A DNA stretch of 28,892 bases from an uncultured Fusobacterium sp. (GTDB lineage Bacteria > Fusobacteriota > Fusobacteriia > Fusobacteriales > Fusobacteriaceae), in assembly GCA_900543175.1 (NCBI GenBank), contig UQQO01000011.1:1-28892 (forward strand), given 5' to 3'. Position 1 is the stretch's first letter. Every line of letters starts with the position of its first letter. This document shows positions 16,742 through 23,202 of this stretch, piece by piece. The notes beneath the pieces are model-generated. The model searched no databases. It was not told where the DNA came from and worked only from the letters and a program-made list of their open reading frames with translations. The translations under genes and the position numbers were made by a program.

Positions 16742-17677
16742 ATGGAAGAAAATATAAAAGAGCAGGAGAATAAGGTTGTAGAAACGCCTGTTCCTGAGAA
16801 AAAAGAGTACAATGTACTTGGAGTTATGTTTGAAATAACTAAAAAGAGATACTATTTTGAAGTTATAGATAATACAGAGTATAAAAAAGGTGACAAGGTA
16901 ATTGTTGATACAGTTAGAGGAAAAGAGGTAGGGGTAGTTTATGGTGAACCTAGAATGTTACCTGAAAAAGAGCTTGTACTACCTTTAAAACCTGTTATTA
17001 AAAAAGCTGATGAAGATGAGATAAAAAGATACAATGAATTAAAAGAGGAATCAGCGAAAGCTAATAAGCTTTGTAAAGAGAGAATAATTCATCATAAACT
17101 TCCAATGAAACTTGTTGGAACAGAGTATACTTTTGACAGAAGTAAGTTAATATTCTATTTTACAGCTGAAGGAAGAATAGATTTTAGAGATCTAGTAAAA
17201 GACTTGGCAAATATCTTTAAATTAAGAATAGAGTTAAGACAGATAGGTGTAAGAGATGAGGCTAGAATTTTAGGGACAATAGGTATCTGTGGAAAAGAGC
17301 TTTGTTGTAGAACATTTATCAATAAATTTGACTCTGTATCTATTAAGATGGCAAGAGATCAAGGTTTAGTTATAAATCCAGCTAAGATTTCAGGGGTATG
17401 TGGAAGATTGCTTTGTTGTATAAACTATGAGTATGCTCAATATGAAGAGGTGTTGAGACATTATCCAGCTGTAAATCAGTTGGTAAAAACTCCTAAAGGA
17501 GAGGGAAAAGTAATTAGTATAAGTCCTCTAAATGGGTATCTTTTTGTAGATGTTGCAACAATAGGTATGATGAGATTTGAGATTGAAGAGATTAAATTCA
17601 ATAAGAAAGAGGCTAATAAATTGAAAAATGAGAAAACTCAAGAAGAGTTAGAACATAAGGAGCTTGAAAAGGAATAA
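16742..17677 (+). CDS. ricT: RicT/YaaT-like PSP1 domain protein
   Basis: A PSP1-domain protein of the YaaT/RicT family. In Bacillus, RicT works with RicA and RicF in an Fe-S-bound complex that stimulates RNase Y-dependent mRNA processing. Features are a PSP1 C-terminal domain (about residues 80-165) and two paired-cysteine motifs, GICGKELCCR and GVCGRLLCC. The N-terminal YNVLGVMFEITKKRYYFE and the KGDKVIVDTVRGKEVGVVYG strand-turn-strand are typical. Both ends are highly charged. It follows radC by 8 bases behind GGAGGCGG. Whether RicA and RicF partners exist here cannot be seen, so an RNA-processing role is inferred. Confidence 0.88.
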   Translation: MEENIKEQENKVVETPVPEKKEYNVLGVMFEITKKRYYFEVIDNTEYKKGDKVIVDTVRGKEVGVVYGEPRMLPEKELVLPLKPVIKKADEDEIKRYNELKEESAKANKLCKERIIHHKLPMKLVGTEYTFDRSKLIFYFTAEGRIDFRDLVKDLANIFKLRIELRQIGVRDEARILGTIGICGKELCCRTFINKFDSVSIKMARDQGLVINPAKISGVCGRLLCCINYEYAQYEEVLRHYPAVNQLVKTPKGEGKVISISPLNGYLFVDVATIGMMRFEIEEIKFNKKEANKLKNEKTQEELEHKELEKE

Positions 17678-17678
17678 A

Positions 17679-18356
17679 ATGTTAGTCAATGAAGATATTA
17701 CAACGCTTAATAATGGCTACAAGCTCATTCAAAAAAAAGATGGATTTAGATTTTCTGTAGATGCTGTTATATTGTCAGATTTCTTTTCTCCTACTAAAAA
17801 AGGAAAGATATTGGATATAGGTTGTGGAAATGGAATTATACCTATTCTTCTATATTCAAAGGGAAAGGGAGAGGACATAACAGGGGTAGAGATACAAGAG
17901 GAAAATTGTGAACTAGCTTTAAAGAATGTAAAATTAAATAATCTAGAAGATTATATAAAAATTGAAAATGATGATGTGAAGGAGTATCCTAAGGGAAATG
18001 CTTTTGACTATATAATTTCTAATCCACCCTATATGGAAGTTGATGGAAAAAAACAAAATATTCTAAGTTGTAAATCAATAGCTAGACATGAGCTGACATT
18101 AAATCTTTATGATTTAATAAGAAATGCTAAGAGGTTGTTAAAACCTATGGGAAGTATTACTTTAGTTCATAGAAGTTATAGATTCACTGATATATCAAGA
18201 ATTCTTGAGGACTGTGGCTTTTCTCTAAAGAGAGTGAGATTTGTTTACTATTCTAAAGATAGAAATTCAAATCTTGTTCTAGTTGAGGCATTTAAAGGAA
18301 AAAAATGTAAACTAGAGATAGAACCACCGCTTTTCTTAGAGGAGTGTGGTTATTAA
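17679..18356 (+). CDS. tRNA1(Val) adenine-37 N6-methyltransferase (TrmN6-type)
   Basis: A SAM-dependent methyltransferase of the TrmN6/YfiC type, which methylates A37 of tRNA1(Val) in E. coli. The SAM-binding ILDIGCGNGIIPILL, a second GVEIQEENCELA motif and the catalytic SNPPY (N-P-P-Y amino-methyltransferase signature) are clear. The N-terminal LNNGYKLIQKKDGFRFSVDA is characteristic of the family. I prefer ATG 17679 over an in-frame TTG at 17664, because AAAGGAA then serves as ribosome binding site and the gene starts one base after ricT ends. Length is 225. The exact tRNA target in Fusobacterium is inferred. It is probably the last gene of the cob-radC-ricT operon. Confidence 0.88.
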   Translation: MLVNEDITTLNNGYKLIQKKDGFRFSVDAVILSDFFSPTKKGKILDIGCGNGIIPILLYSKGKGEDITGVEIQEENCELALKNVKLNNLEDYIKIENDDVKEYPKGNAFDYIISNPPYMEVDGKKQNILSCKSIARHELTLNLYDLIRNAKRLLKPMGSITLVHRSYRFTDISRILEDCGFSLKRVRFVYYSKDRNSNLVLVEAFKGKKCKLEIEPPLFLEECGY

Positions 18357-18431
18357 AGAGAGAAGTTAAAATTTTAATGAATTTTTGAAAACAATATATT
18401 AAAAAAGGAGAATATTTTTTAGAGGTGTCAA

Positions 18432-18860
18432 ATGGAACTTTTGAAATTTTTACAAGAAAATGATTTAGAAGGATTTAAAGAAAACTTAGATATGGATAGT
18501 ATTGAAGAGATTGATGAAGAGAAAAATACAATACTTCATCACTGTGTAGAGAAGGGAGCATATGATTTTGTAGATGCTTTAGTATATAATGGTGCTGATC
18601 CAAATGTAAAAAACAAGTATGGAGAAACTCCTGTGCATATAGCAGCAAGAAATGATTTTGATAAGATAATGGAGCTTTTACTTGAATTTGGTGGAGATGT
18701 AACAATAAAAAACAATCACCAAAGATCTGCACTTAACCTTGCTACAACTTTAAAATCAAAGAAAGTTTTAAGAGTGATAGAAAATAGTGGAATGGATTAC
18801 TCAGCTACTATAGGGAGAGAGAAGATAACACATCATAGAAGATTTGAAGAAGAATATTAA
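18432..18860 (+). CDS. Ankyrin-repeat protein
   Basis: A 142-residue protein made almost entirely of ankyrin repeats. Three are visible: NTILHHCVEKGAYDFVDALV followed by YNGADPNVKN, GETPVHIAARNDFDKIMELL followed by EFGGDVTIKN, and a weaker SALNLATTLKSKKVLRVIENSG. An N-terminal cap (MELLKFLQENDLEGFKENLD) precedes them, and a short basic tail follows. Such proteins bind other proteins and carry no catalysis; the partner is unknown. There is no signal peptide, so it is likely cytoplasmic. GAGGTG lies upstream of the ATG. A clear terminator follows, and the neighbour functions give no clue. Confidence 0.88.
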   Translation: MELLKFLQENDLEGFKENLDMDSIEEIDEEKNTILHHCVEKGAYDFVDALVYNGADPNVKNKYGETPVHIAARNDFDKIMELLLEFGGDVTIKNNHQRSALNLATTLKSKKVLRVIENSGMDYSATIGREKITHHRRFEEEY

Positions 18861-18867
18861 GATTTGG

Positions 18868-18900
18868 AAGGGGTTGTAAAAAAGCAATCCCTTTTATATT
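18868..18900 (+). terminator. Terminator after the ankyrin gene
   Basis: AAGGGGTTG (18868-18876) pairs with CAATCCCTT (18885-18893), one G-U pair, an 8-base loop, then TTATATT. Confidence 0.7.
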
Positions 18901-18962
18901 TAAACTTGTTTTTTAGTAAAAAATAGAGTATATAAATTAATAAAGAGAGTCGAGGTGAGAAA

Positions 18963-19676
18963 TTGGAATATAAAAGTATTAATTGGAATAGAGAAAATTA
19001 TTTGCAATTTATAGAGAAATTAAAAAGCTTAAAAGATGAAAAATATTTAGAGTTTCACAAAAAATTGGTGACTACTAATAGTGAAATTATAGGGATAAGA
19101 TCACCAATAGTAAAAGATATTGCAAAAAATATAGCAAAGGGAGATTGGAGAAAATTTATTGCTCAAGAGATTAAAGGGTATTATGAAGAGATTTTTATTA
19201 GAGGGTTGATAATAGGATATATAAAAGAGGATAAAAGTATTGTAAAAGAGGAGATAGAAAGTTTTTTACCTCTTATAGATAACTGGGGAATATGTGATGG
19301 ATTTGTAGCTAATTTAAAAATTATAAAAAAGAATAGAGAGTATTTCTTTGATTATTTAAAAAAACTTATAAAAACAGAGGAAGAGTATAAAGTTAGATTT
19401 GTATTAGTAACCTTTTTAAGTTACTATATGGAGAAGGAGTATATAGAAGAAATTATACAACTATGTTCTCAAGTAAAGAATAAAAGTTATTATGTAAAAA
19501 TGGCTCAAGCGTGGCTAATATCAATTTTGTTTGTAAAATTTCCAGAGAGAACATTGGAATTTTTAAAAGATAATAGTTTAGATCCTTGGGTACATAATAA
19601 GGGAATCCAGAAAATAAGGGAATCAATAAGAGTTACAAAAGAGGATAAAGAGTTAGTAAAAACTTTAAAAAAATAA
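18963..19676 (+). CDS. AlkD-like DNA alkylation repair protein
   Basis: A DNA glycosylase-like protein made of HEAT-type helical repeats, in the AlkD family that excises cationic 3- and 7-alkylated purines without base flipping. The central LIDNWGICDGF gives the Trp-x3-Asp arrangement of AlkD's catalytic pocket, and DPWVHNKGIQKIRESIRV supplies the conserved C-terminal tryptophan and basic face. Length (237) is typical. The start is TTG, preceded by GAGGTGA at normal spacing. The CAT-like gene follows 12 bases later, so the two may be co-transcribed. A weak promoter may lie at 18907-18936 (TTGTTT, 18 bases, TATAAA). Confidence 0.86.
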   Translation: MEYKSINWNRENYLQFIEKLKSLKDEKYLEFHKKLVTTNSEIIGIRSPIVKDIAKNIAKGDWRKFIAQEIKGYYEEIFIRGLIIGYIKEDKSIVKEEIESFLPLIDNWGICDGFVANLKIIKKNREYFFDYLKKLIKTEEEYKVRFVLVTFLSYYMEKEYIEEIIQLCSQVKNKSYYVKMAQAWLISILFVKFPERTLEFLKDNSLDPWVHNKGIQKIRESIRVTKEDKELVKTLKK

Positions 19677-19688
19677 AAGAGGTGGATT

Positions 19689-20339
19689 ATGTTTAATAAA
19701 TTGGATATGGAGAAATGGGAGAGAAGGGAGTACTTTTTCTACTATAAAAATTTGATAAAAGCTAAGTATAATTTGAATATAGATATGGATATTACAGATT
19801 TACTAAAAAGGGTGAAGGGGAGAAAGATTAAGTTTTATCCAGCTATGTTATATGCAGTTATAAGAGGGGTAAATGAAAACAGAGAGTTTAGAATAAGTTA
19901 TGATAAAGATGGGAATCTAGGTTACTGGGATATTTGTCATCCATCTTATACAATTTTTCATGATGATGATAAAACTTTTTCAGATATTTGGAGTGAGTAT
20001 TCAGAGGATTTTTCTATTTTCTATAAAAATGTAACTAATGATATGGAAAAATATAAAGATGTTAAAGGAATAAAAAGTAAGGAGGGGAAACCAGATAATT
20101 TTTGTCCGATTTCAGCAATTCCTTGGTTAAGTTTTACTGGATATAGTAATGATACTTATAGTGAATCAAATATGTTTTTTCCAGTGATTGCCTTTGGAAA
20201 ATATTATGAAAAAGATGGAAAAGTTTTACTTCCATTTTCTGTATTTGCAAATCATGCTGTGGCAGATGGATATCATACTTGTAAGTTGATAAATGATATA
20301 CAAGATATTGTTAAAAGAGTAGATGAGTGGTTAAAATAG
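19689..20339 (+). CDS. Chloramphenicol acetyltransferase-like (CatA-type) acetyltransferase
   Basis: A trimeric-type acetyl-CoA-dependent acetyltransferase of the CatA family, 216 residues. The N-terminal WERREYFFYY matches the family's WxRxEHFxxY motif. The catalytic motif near the C-terminus reads NHAVADGYH, where known CatA enzymes have HHAVCDGxH. The catalytic histidine (the second His of HH) and the aspartate are kept, while the first His is Asn and the Cys is Ala. PWLSFTGY and FGKYYEKDGKVLLPFSV are also typical. It may inactivate chloramphenicol or act on another hydroxyl substrate; many chromosomal relatives are poorly characterised. No flanking mobile element is visible, so I would not report it as a resistance gene without a test. 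Confidence 0.82.
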   Translation: MFNKLDMEKWERREYFFYYKNLIKAKYNLNIDMDITDLLKRVKGRKIKFYPAMLYAVIRGVNENREFRISYDKDGNLGYWDICHPSYTIFHDDDKTFSDIWSEYSEDFSIFYKNVTNDMEKYKDVKGIKSKEGKPDNFCPISAIPWLSFTGYSNDTYSESNMFFPVIAFGKYYEKDGKVLLPFSVFANHAVADGYHTCKLINDIQDIVKRVDEWLK

Positions 20340-20351
20340 TTTATAAAAAAT

Positions 20352-20390
20352 AAAGAGGAAAGCATTTAAAAACTTCCCTCTTTTTATTTA
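20352..20390. terminator. Terminator after the CAT-like gene
   Basis: AAAGAGGAAAG (20352-20362) pairs with CTTCCCTCTTT (20373-20383) with one mismatch, followed by TTATTTA. The left flank is A-rich, so it could also stop minus-strand transcripts coming from adiA. Confidence 0.72.
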
Positions 20391-20436
20391 ACTTATCATT
20401 AAAATTTATATTTATACTTTTTATTTAGTTATGATT

Positions 20437-20465
20437 TTGACTTTTTGATATATTCTTGTTATAAT
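20437..20465 (+). promoter_or_regulatory. Near-consensus promoter of the structured RNA / small peptide unit
   Basis: TTGACT (20437-20442), exactly 17 bases, then TATAAT (20460-20465) with TG one base upstream. This is among the best promoters in the window. Expected start is about 20472. Confidence 0.8.
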
Positions 20466-20598
20466 TAAAGTACTAACCCGTATGGGGCTTATAGAATTTA
20501 GATAAAACGTGTTATGAGATAGGCTTTCACTTCGGTGGAAGCTTATTTCATGTCTATAAGAAATAACACGCTTATAGGCAGTAGTTCTAAATTCTATA

Positions 20599-20605
20599 AG
20601 GAGGT
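20599..20605 (+). promoter_or_regulatory. Ribosome binding site of the 36-residue peptide, potentially masked
   Basis: AGGAGGT is a full consensus site 6-7 bases before the ATG at 20612. Its first bases belong to the 14-bp helix and the rest can pair with TTCTGTCCTC at 20728-20737, so access probably depends on folding or processing. Confidence 0.65.
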
Positions 20606-20611
20606 ACAGAG

Positions 20612-20722
20612 ATGACTGTAGCAATTCAACATCTGACAATTAATTTTGATGGGGGTACCACAATTCTCTTTGGTGGAGTATTTCTTATCATTGTTATTTG
20701 TCTATTGAGAAAGTACAGATAG
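20612..20722 (+). CDS. 36-residue hydrophobic peptide, putative membrane toxin
   Basis: The short ORF runs ATG to TAG behind a perfect AGGAGGT. The peptide has a polar N-terminal third (MTVAIQHLTINFDGGTT), one hydrophobic span of about 15 residues (ILFGGVFLIIVICLL) and a basic end (RKYR), a layout typical of small type I toxins and other single-span membrane peptides. I do not recognise the family and infer the toxin role only from this layout plus the RNA structure. Codon use is less A/T-biased than in neighbouring genes (GGG, ACC, CTC). No antisense promoter of good quality was found over the gene. A small regulatory membrane protein is the main alternative. Confidence 0.65.
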   Translation: MTVAIQHLTINFDGGTTILFGGVFLIIVICLLRKYR

Positions 20723-20739
20723 CTCAGTTCTGTCCTCAC

Positions 20740-20757
20740 ACCCTACGGGGTTTTTTA
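20740..20757 (+). terminator. Short UNCG-loop terminator of the structured RNA
   Basis: ACCC-TACG-GGGT followed by TTTTT. The stem is only 4 bp but closes a C(UACG)G tetraloop, an especially stable type. The T-run overlaps the convergent adiA stop codon (20755-20757). Confidence 0.6.
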
Positions 20758-23016
20758 TCTATCTTTTATGCAAAGAACATTATAAATACCATCTATTACA
20801 TGTGTTCCCTCAATTTCATGTTCAAATCCTGGGAATGATTTATCCCATAGCGAAAGAGAATTTAAGTATTTAATAAATGGACTGTTTTTATCACCAAAAT
20901 TTTCTCCAGACATAAGCATAGGGATTCCAGGTGGGTATGGAATTACAGAGTTAGCAGCAATTCTATCTTCAAGCTTAGTTGATGGAACAAGTTCAACATT
21001 GTTATCAACTATGTTATTATATGCTTCTCTTGGTAGCATATCAACTTTTGGTAAAATAGAGTAAGCTTCATTAAGAACAGCTCCAGGATTATTTTCTCTT
21101 AAATATTTAAACATCTTATCTCCTAAATCATGAAGTCCAATATTTTCATACTCTTGAGGATAAGAAAGTACTAATTCTGGGAATATATCTTTAATAGGAG
21201 TATTATTATCATAGTGTTTTTTAAATGATAGTAGCATATTTACAAGAGTAGTCCATTTTCCTTCAGTTATTCCCATTGCAAAGATAAACATAACTTGGAA
21301 ATCAGTTGTTCTAGTAGGGATAATTCCAAATTTTTCAAGGTAAGCAGAAACTAGAGCAGCAGGTACTCCATTTTCAGCTAACTCTCCATTATCTTCCATT
21401 CCTGGAGCTAGAATGCTTACTTTTATAGGATCTAGCATAGCCCAATTTTCAGGTAAGTTTTTAAATCCATGCCATTTATCTTCTGGATGCATTACCCAAC
21501 AATCTTGCTCTTCAATTAATAATTCTTTTGGTGCTTTTTCAAAATCATATACTTTTTTAGTTTTTGGATCAGTTACCTTTTCAGCATTCCAAGGTTTAAA
21601 GAACCAATCACCTTTAGCTGTATACTCTTTATATAGTTTTCCAATCTCTTGACGGAACTCAACAGCTTCTTTTATAACCTCTTTAACAAGGGATTTACCA
21701 GCATTTCCTTCCATCATAGCAGCACCAATATCATTAGATACTGCAAGAGCATATAGAGGAGAAGTTGTAGCATGCATCATATATGATTGATTAAATCTAT
21801 CTAAATCAATAGGTTTTTTACCATTTCTTACATGGATAAATGATGCTTGAGATAGAGCATTTAAAAGTTTATGTGTAGATTGAGTAGCAAAGATTGTAGC
21901 TCCATCTTTTTTGTGATCTTCAGGTTTTCCTCTCATAGCAAAGTGATCTTTATATATTTCATAGAATCTAGCATAACCATACCAAGCTTCATCTAAGTGT
22001 AGATAATCAACAGAAGATGATAAAATCTCCTCTATTTTTTCTGTGTTGTAAAGAACCCCATCATATGTACAGTTAGTAACAACTGCATATTTAGGATTTA
22101 CCTTTGCCATCTCTTTCATAGTTTCAGGTAAGATTGGTCCAATTATACCATATCTATTTCTTGTAGGAGTCATATATACTGGTTTAGCTCCTGTGATAAT
22201 AAGTCCTTGTTCTATTGATTTGTGACAGTTTCTATCTATTAAAGCAGTGTCTTTATCAGTAAGACAACCTTGAATTACAGTTCTATTTGAACCAGAAGTT
22301 CCAACTAATACATTAAAACTCATATCTGCTCCAAAGATTCTAGCTATATTTTTTTCAGATTCATAGAAAGCTCCTGTATGGTCTAGTAGTGATCCAATAG
22401 CAGTTCTTTCAATTCCTAAGTCTGTTCTAAATAGATTTTCTCCATAGAAATCAAAGAATTTTTTACCAATAGCAGTTTTTAAGAAACCAACACCACCTTG
22501 ATGTCCAGGAACTGCCCAAGAGTATTCAGCAGTTTTATTGTAATTAAATACTGCCTTTGCAAGTGGTGGAAGTAGAGAATCTCTATATAATTTGATCTCT
22601 TCAGATATTCTCTCTCCTATAAAATCTATATCATCTTGTAAAATCCAAAGGTATTCATTAATACTATTTAATACTTCTGAGTTTAATGTGGGTGTAGTAT
22701 CAGTTTTTTCAGCTAATAAAAAAACTGGAACTCCCTCTTGTCTTTCATGAAGAGTAGCAATTAAATTAACTAGCTCATTTTCTTTTTCTAAAGATGTTTG
22801 TTTTAAATTCCAGTCAACAAGTAAACAATCAATTCCTTTATTAATTGAAATCTCTTCAAGAGCTTCTTGAAAATTTCTTACTTGAATAATATTTACTCCT
22901 CTTTCTGTTAAATCATCTTTTAAAAGATTTACTCTTTTAGCTACAGGTGATTTTTCATCTGAAAAGCTATTTTTAATGATAAGTACATTATACTTTGTTC
23001 CTTCTAAACTTTTCAT
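20755..23016 (-). CDS. adiA: Arginine decarboxylase, AdiA type
   Basis: A large PLP-dependent decarboxylase (753 residues) of the Orn/Lys/Arg family. From memory of E. coli AdiA the likeness runs almost end to end: WILQDDIDFI, EYSWAVPGHQGGVGF (about 165-178), NLFRTDLGIERT, LLDHTGAF, HLDEAWYGYARF with the PLP aspartate (D342), STHKLLNALSQAS with the PLP lysine (K383), and DKWHGFKNLPENWAMLDPIK. This supports arginine to agmatine with proton uptake, rather than lysine or ornithine. Residues 1-140 form the N-terminal wing domain of the decameric enzymes. The start is ATG 23016 behind AGGAGG; an in-frame codon at 23049 would add eleven unlikely residues. It is divergent from an antiporter gene, the expected partner. 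Specificity is strongly inferred but untested. Confidence 0.92.
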   Translation of the reverse strand: MKSLEGTKYNVLIIKNSFSDEKSPVAKRVNLLKDDLTERGVNIIQVRNFQEALEEISINKGIDCLLVDWNLKQTSLEKENELVNLIATLHERQEGVPVFLLAEKTDTTPTLNSEVLNSINEYLWILQDDIDFIGERISEEIKLYRDSLLPPLAKAVFNYNKTAEYSWAVPGHQGGVGFLKTAIGKKFFDFYGENLFRTDLGIERTAIGSLLDHTGAFYESEKNIARIFGADMSFNVLVGTSGSNRTVIQGCLTDKDTALIDRNCHKSIEQGLIITGAKPVYMTPTRNRYGIIGPILPETMKEMAKVNPKYAVVTNCTYDGVLYNTEKIEEILSSSVDYLHLDEAWYGYARFYEIYKDHFAMRGKPEDHKKDGATIFATQSTHKLLNALSQASFIHVRNGKKPIDLDRFNQSYMMHATTSPLYALAVSNDIGAAMMEGNAGKSLVKEVIKEAVEFRQEIGKLYKEYTAKGDWFFKPWNAEKVTDPKTKKVYDFEKAPKELLIEEQDCWVMHPEDKWHGFKNLPENWAMLDPIKVSILAPGMEDNGELAENGVPAALVSAYLEKFGIIPTRTTDFQVMFIFAMGITEGKWTTLVNMLLSFKKHYDNNTPIKDIFPELVLSYPQEYENIGLHDLGDKMFKYLRENNPGAVLNEAYSILPKVDMLPREAYNNIVDNNVELVPSTKLEDRIAANSVIPYPPGIPMLMSGENFGDKNSPFIKYLNSLSLWDKSFPGFEHEIEGTHVIDGIYNVLCIKDR

Positions 23017-23101
23017 TTTGATTCCTCCTATAAAAATAATATAAAGCATATATGTGTAACTAAAAATTGTTTACATAATCATTTTACACTAAAAAAATAT
23101 A

Positions 23102-23130
23102 TTTCCTTTTTAAAAAAAGAAAAAAGGAAA
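23102..23130. repeat. 10-bp inverted repeat in the adiA/antiporter intergenic region
   Basis: TTTCCTTTTT (23102-23111) and AAAAAGGAAA (23121-23130) are perfect inverted copies with a 9-base A-rich centre. It may be a regulatory hairpin or operator shared by the two divergent genes. No confident -35/-10 pair was found in the 186-base gap. Confidence 0.45.
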
Positions 23131-23202
23131 AAAAAGATTCCTTAGAATAGTGTCAATATATGATAACAATCTAAAAACAAATTAAGTAAAAGGAGGAAAA
23201 AT

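Larger units (their letters stand above)
20472..20757 (+). ncRNA. Highly structured RNA carrying a small ORF (possible type I toxin mRNA)
   Basis: The predicted transcript of about 285 nt lies between the convergent CAT-like and adiA genes. Helices I can trace: CTTATAGAATTTAG (20488-20501) with CTAAATTCTATAAG (20587-20600), 14 bp, perfect; inside it CGTGTTAT (20508-20515) with ATAACACG (20563-20570), 8 bp, perfect; and a 15-bp hairpin (20516-20530 with 20535-20549, three G-U pairs) capped by a TTCG tetraloop. The 5' end (20475-20486) can pair with the 3' end (20741-20752), and the ribosome binding site (20601-20611) with 20728-20737. CTTATAG and its complement CTATAAG each occur twice, allowing exchange of partners. 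No known riboswitch core is apparent. The boundaries are inferred from promoter and terminator. Confidence 0.65.

Noticed and set aside
20554..20577. Pseudoknot formed by the 20508/20563 helix and the 20554/20571 helix together
   Set aside because: There is no nucleotide between the two 3' strands to span the 8-bp helix, so both cannot form fully at once; I treat them as alternatives.
20488..20600. Miniature transposon bounded by the 14-bp perfect inverted repeat
   Set aside because: No flanking target duplication is visible, and the repeat is better explained as the outer helix of the RNA, ending exactly at the ribosome binding site.
20421..20639. 72-codon minus-strand frame across the structured RNA
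   Set aside because: It begins at TTG without a ribosome site and runs through the inverted repeats and promoter of the plus-strand unit; its content is explained by those elements.
20590..20640. Antisense promoter for an antitoxin RNA
   Set aside because: Minus-strand boxes such as TTGTCA (20639-20634) or TTGAAT (20629-20624) have no -10 element at 16-18 bases.
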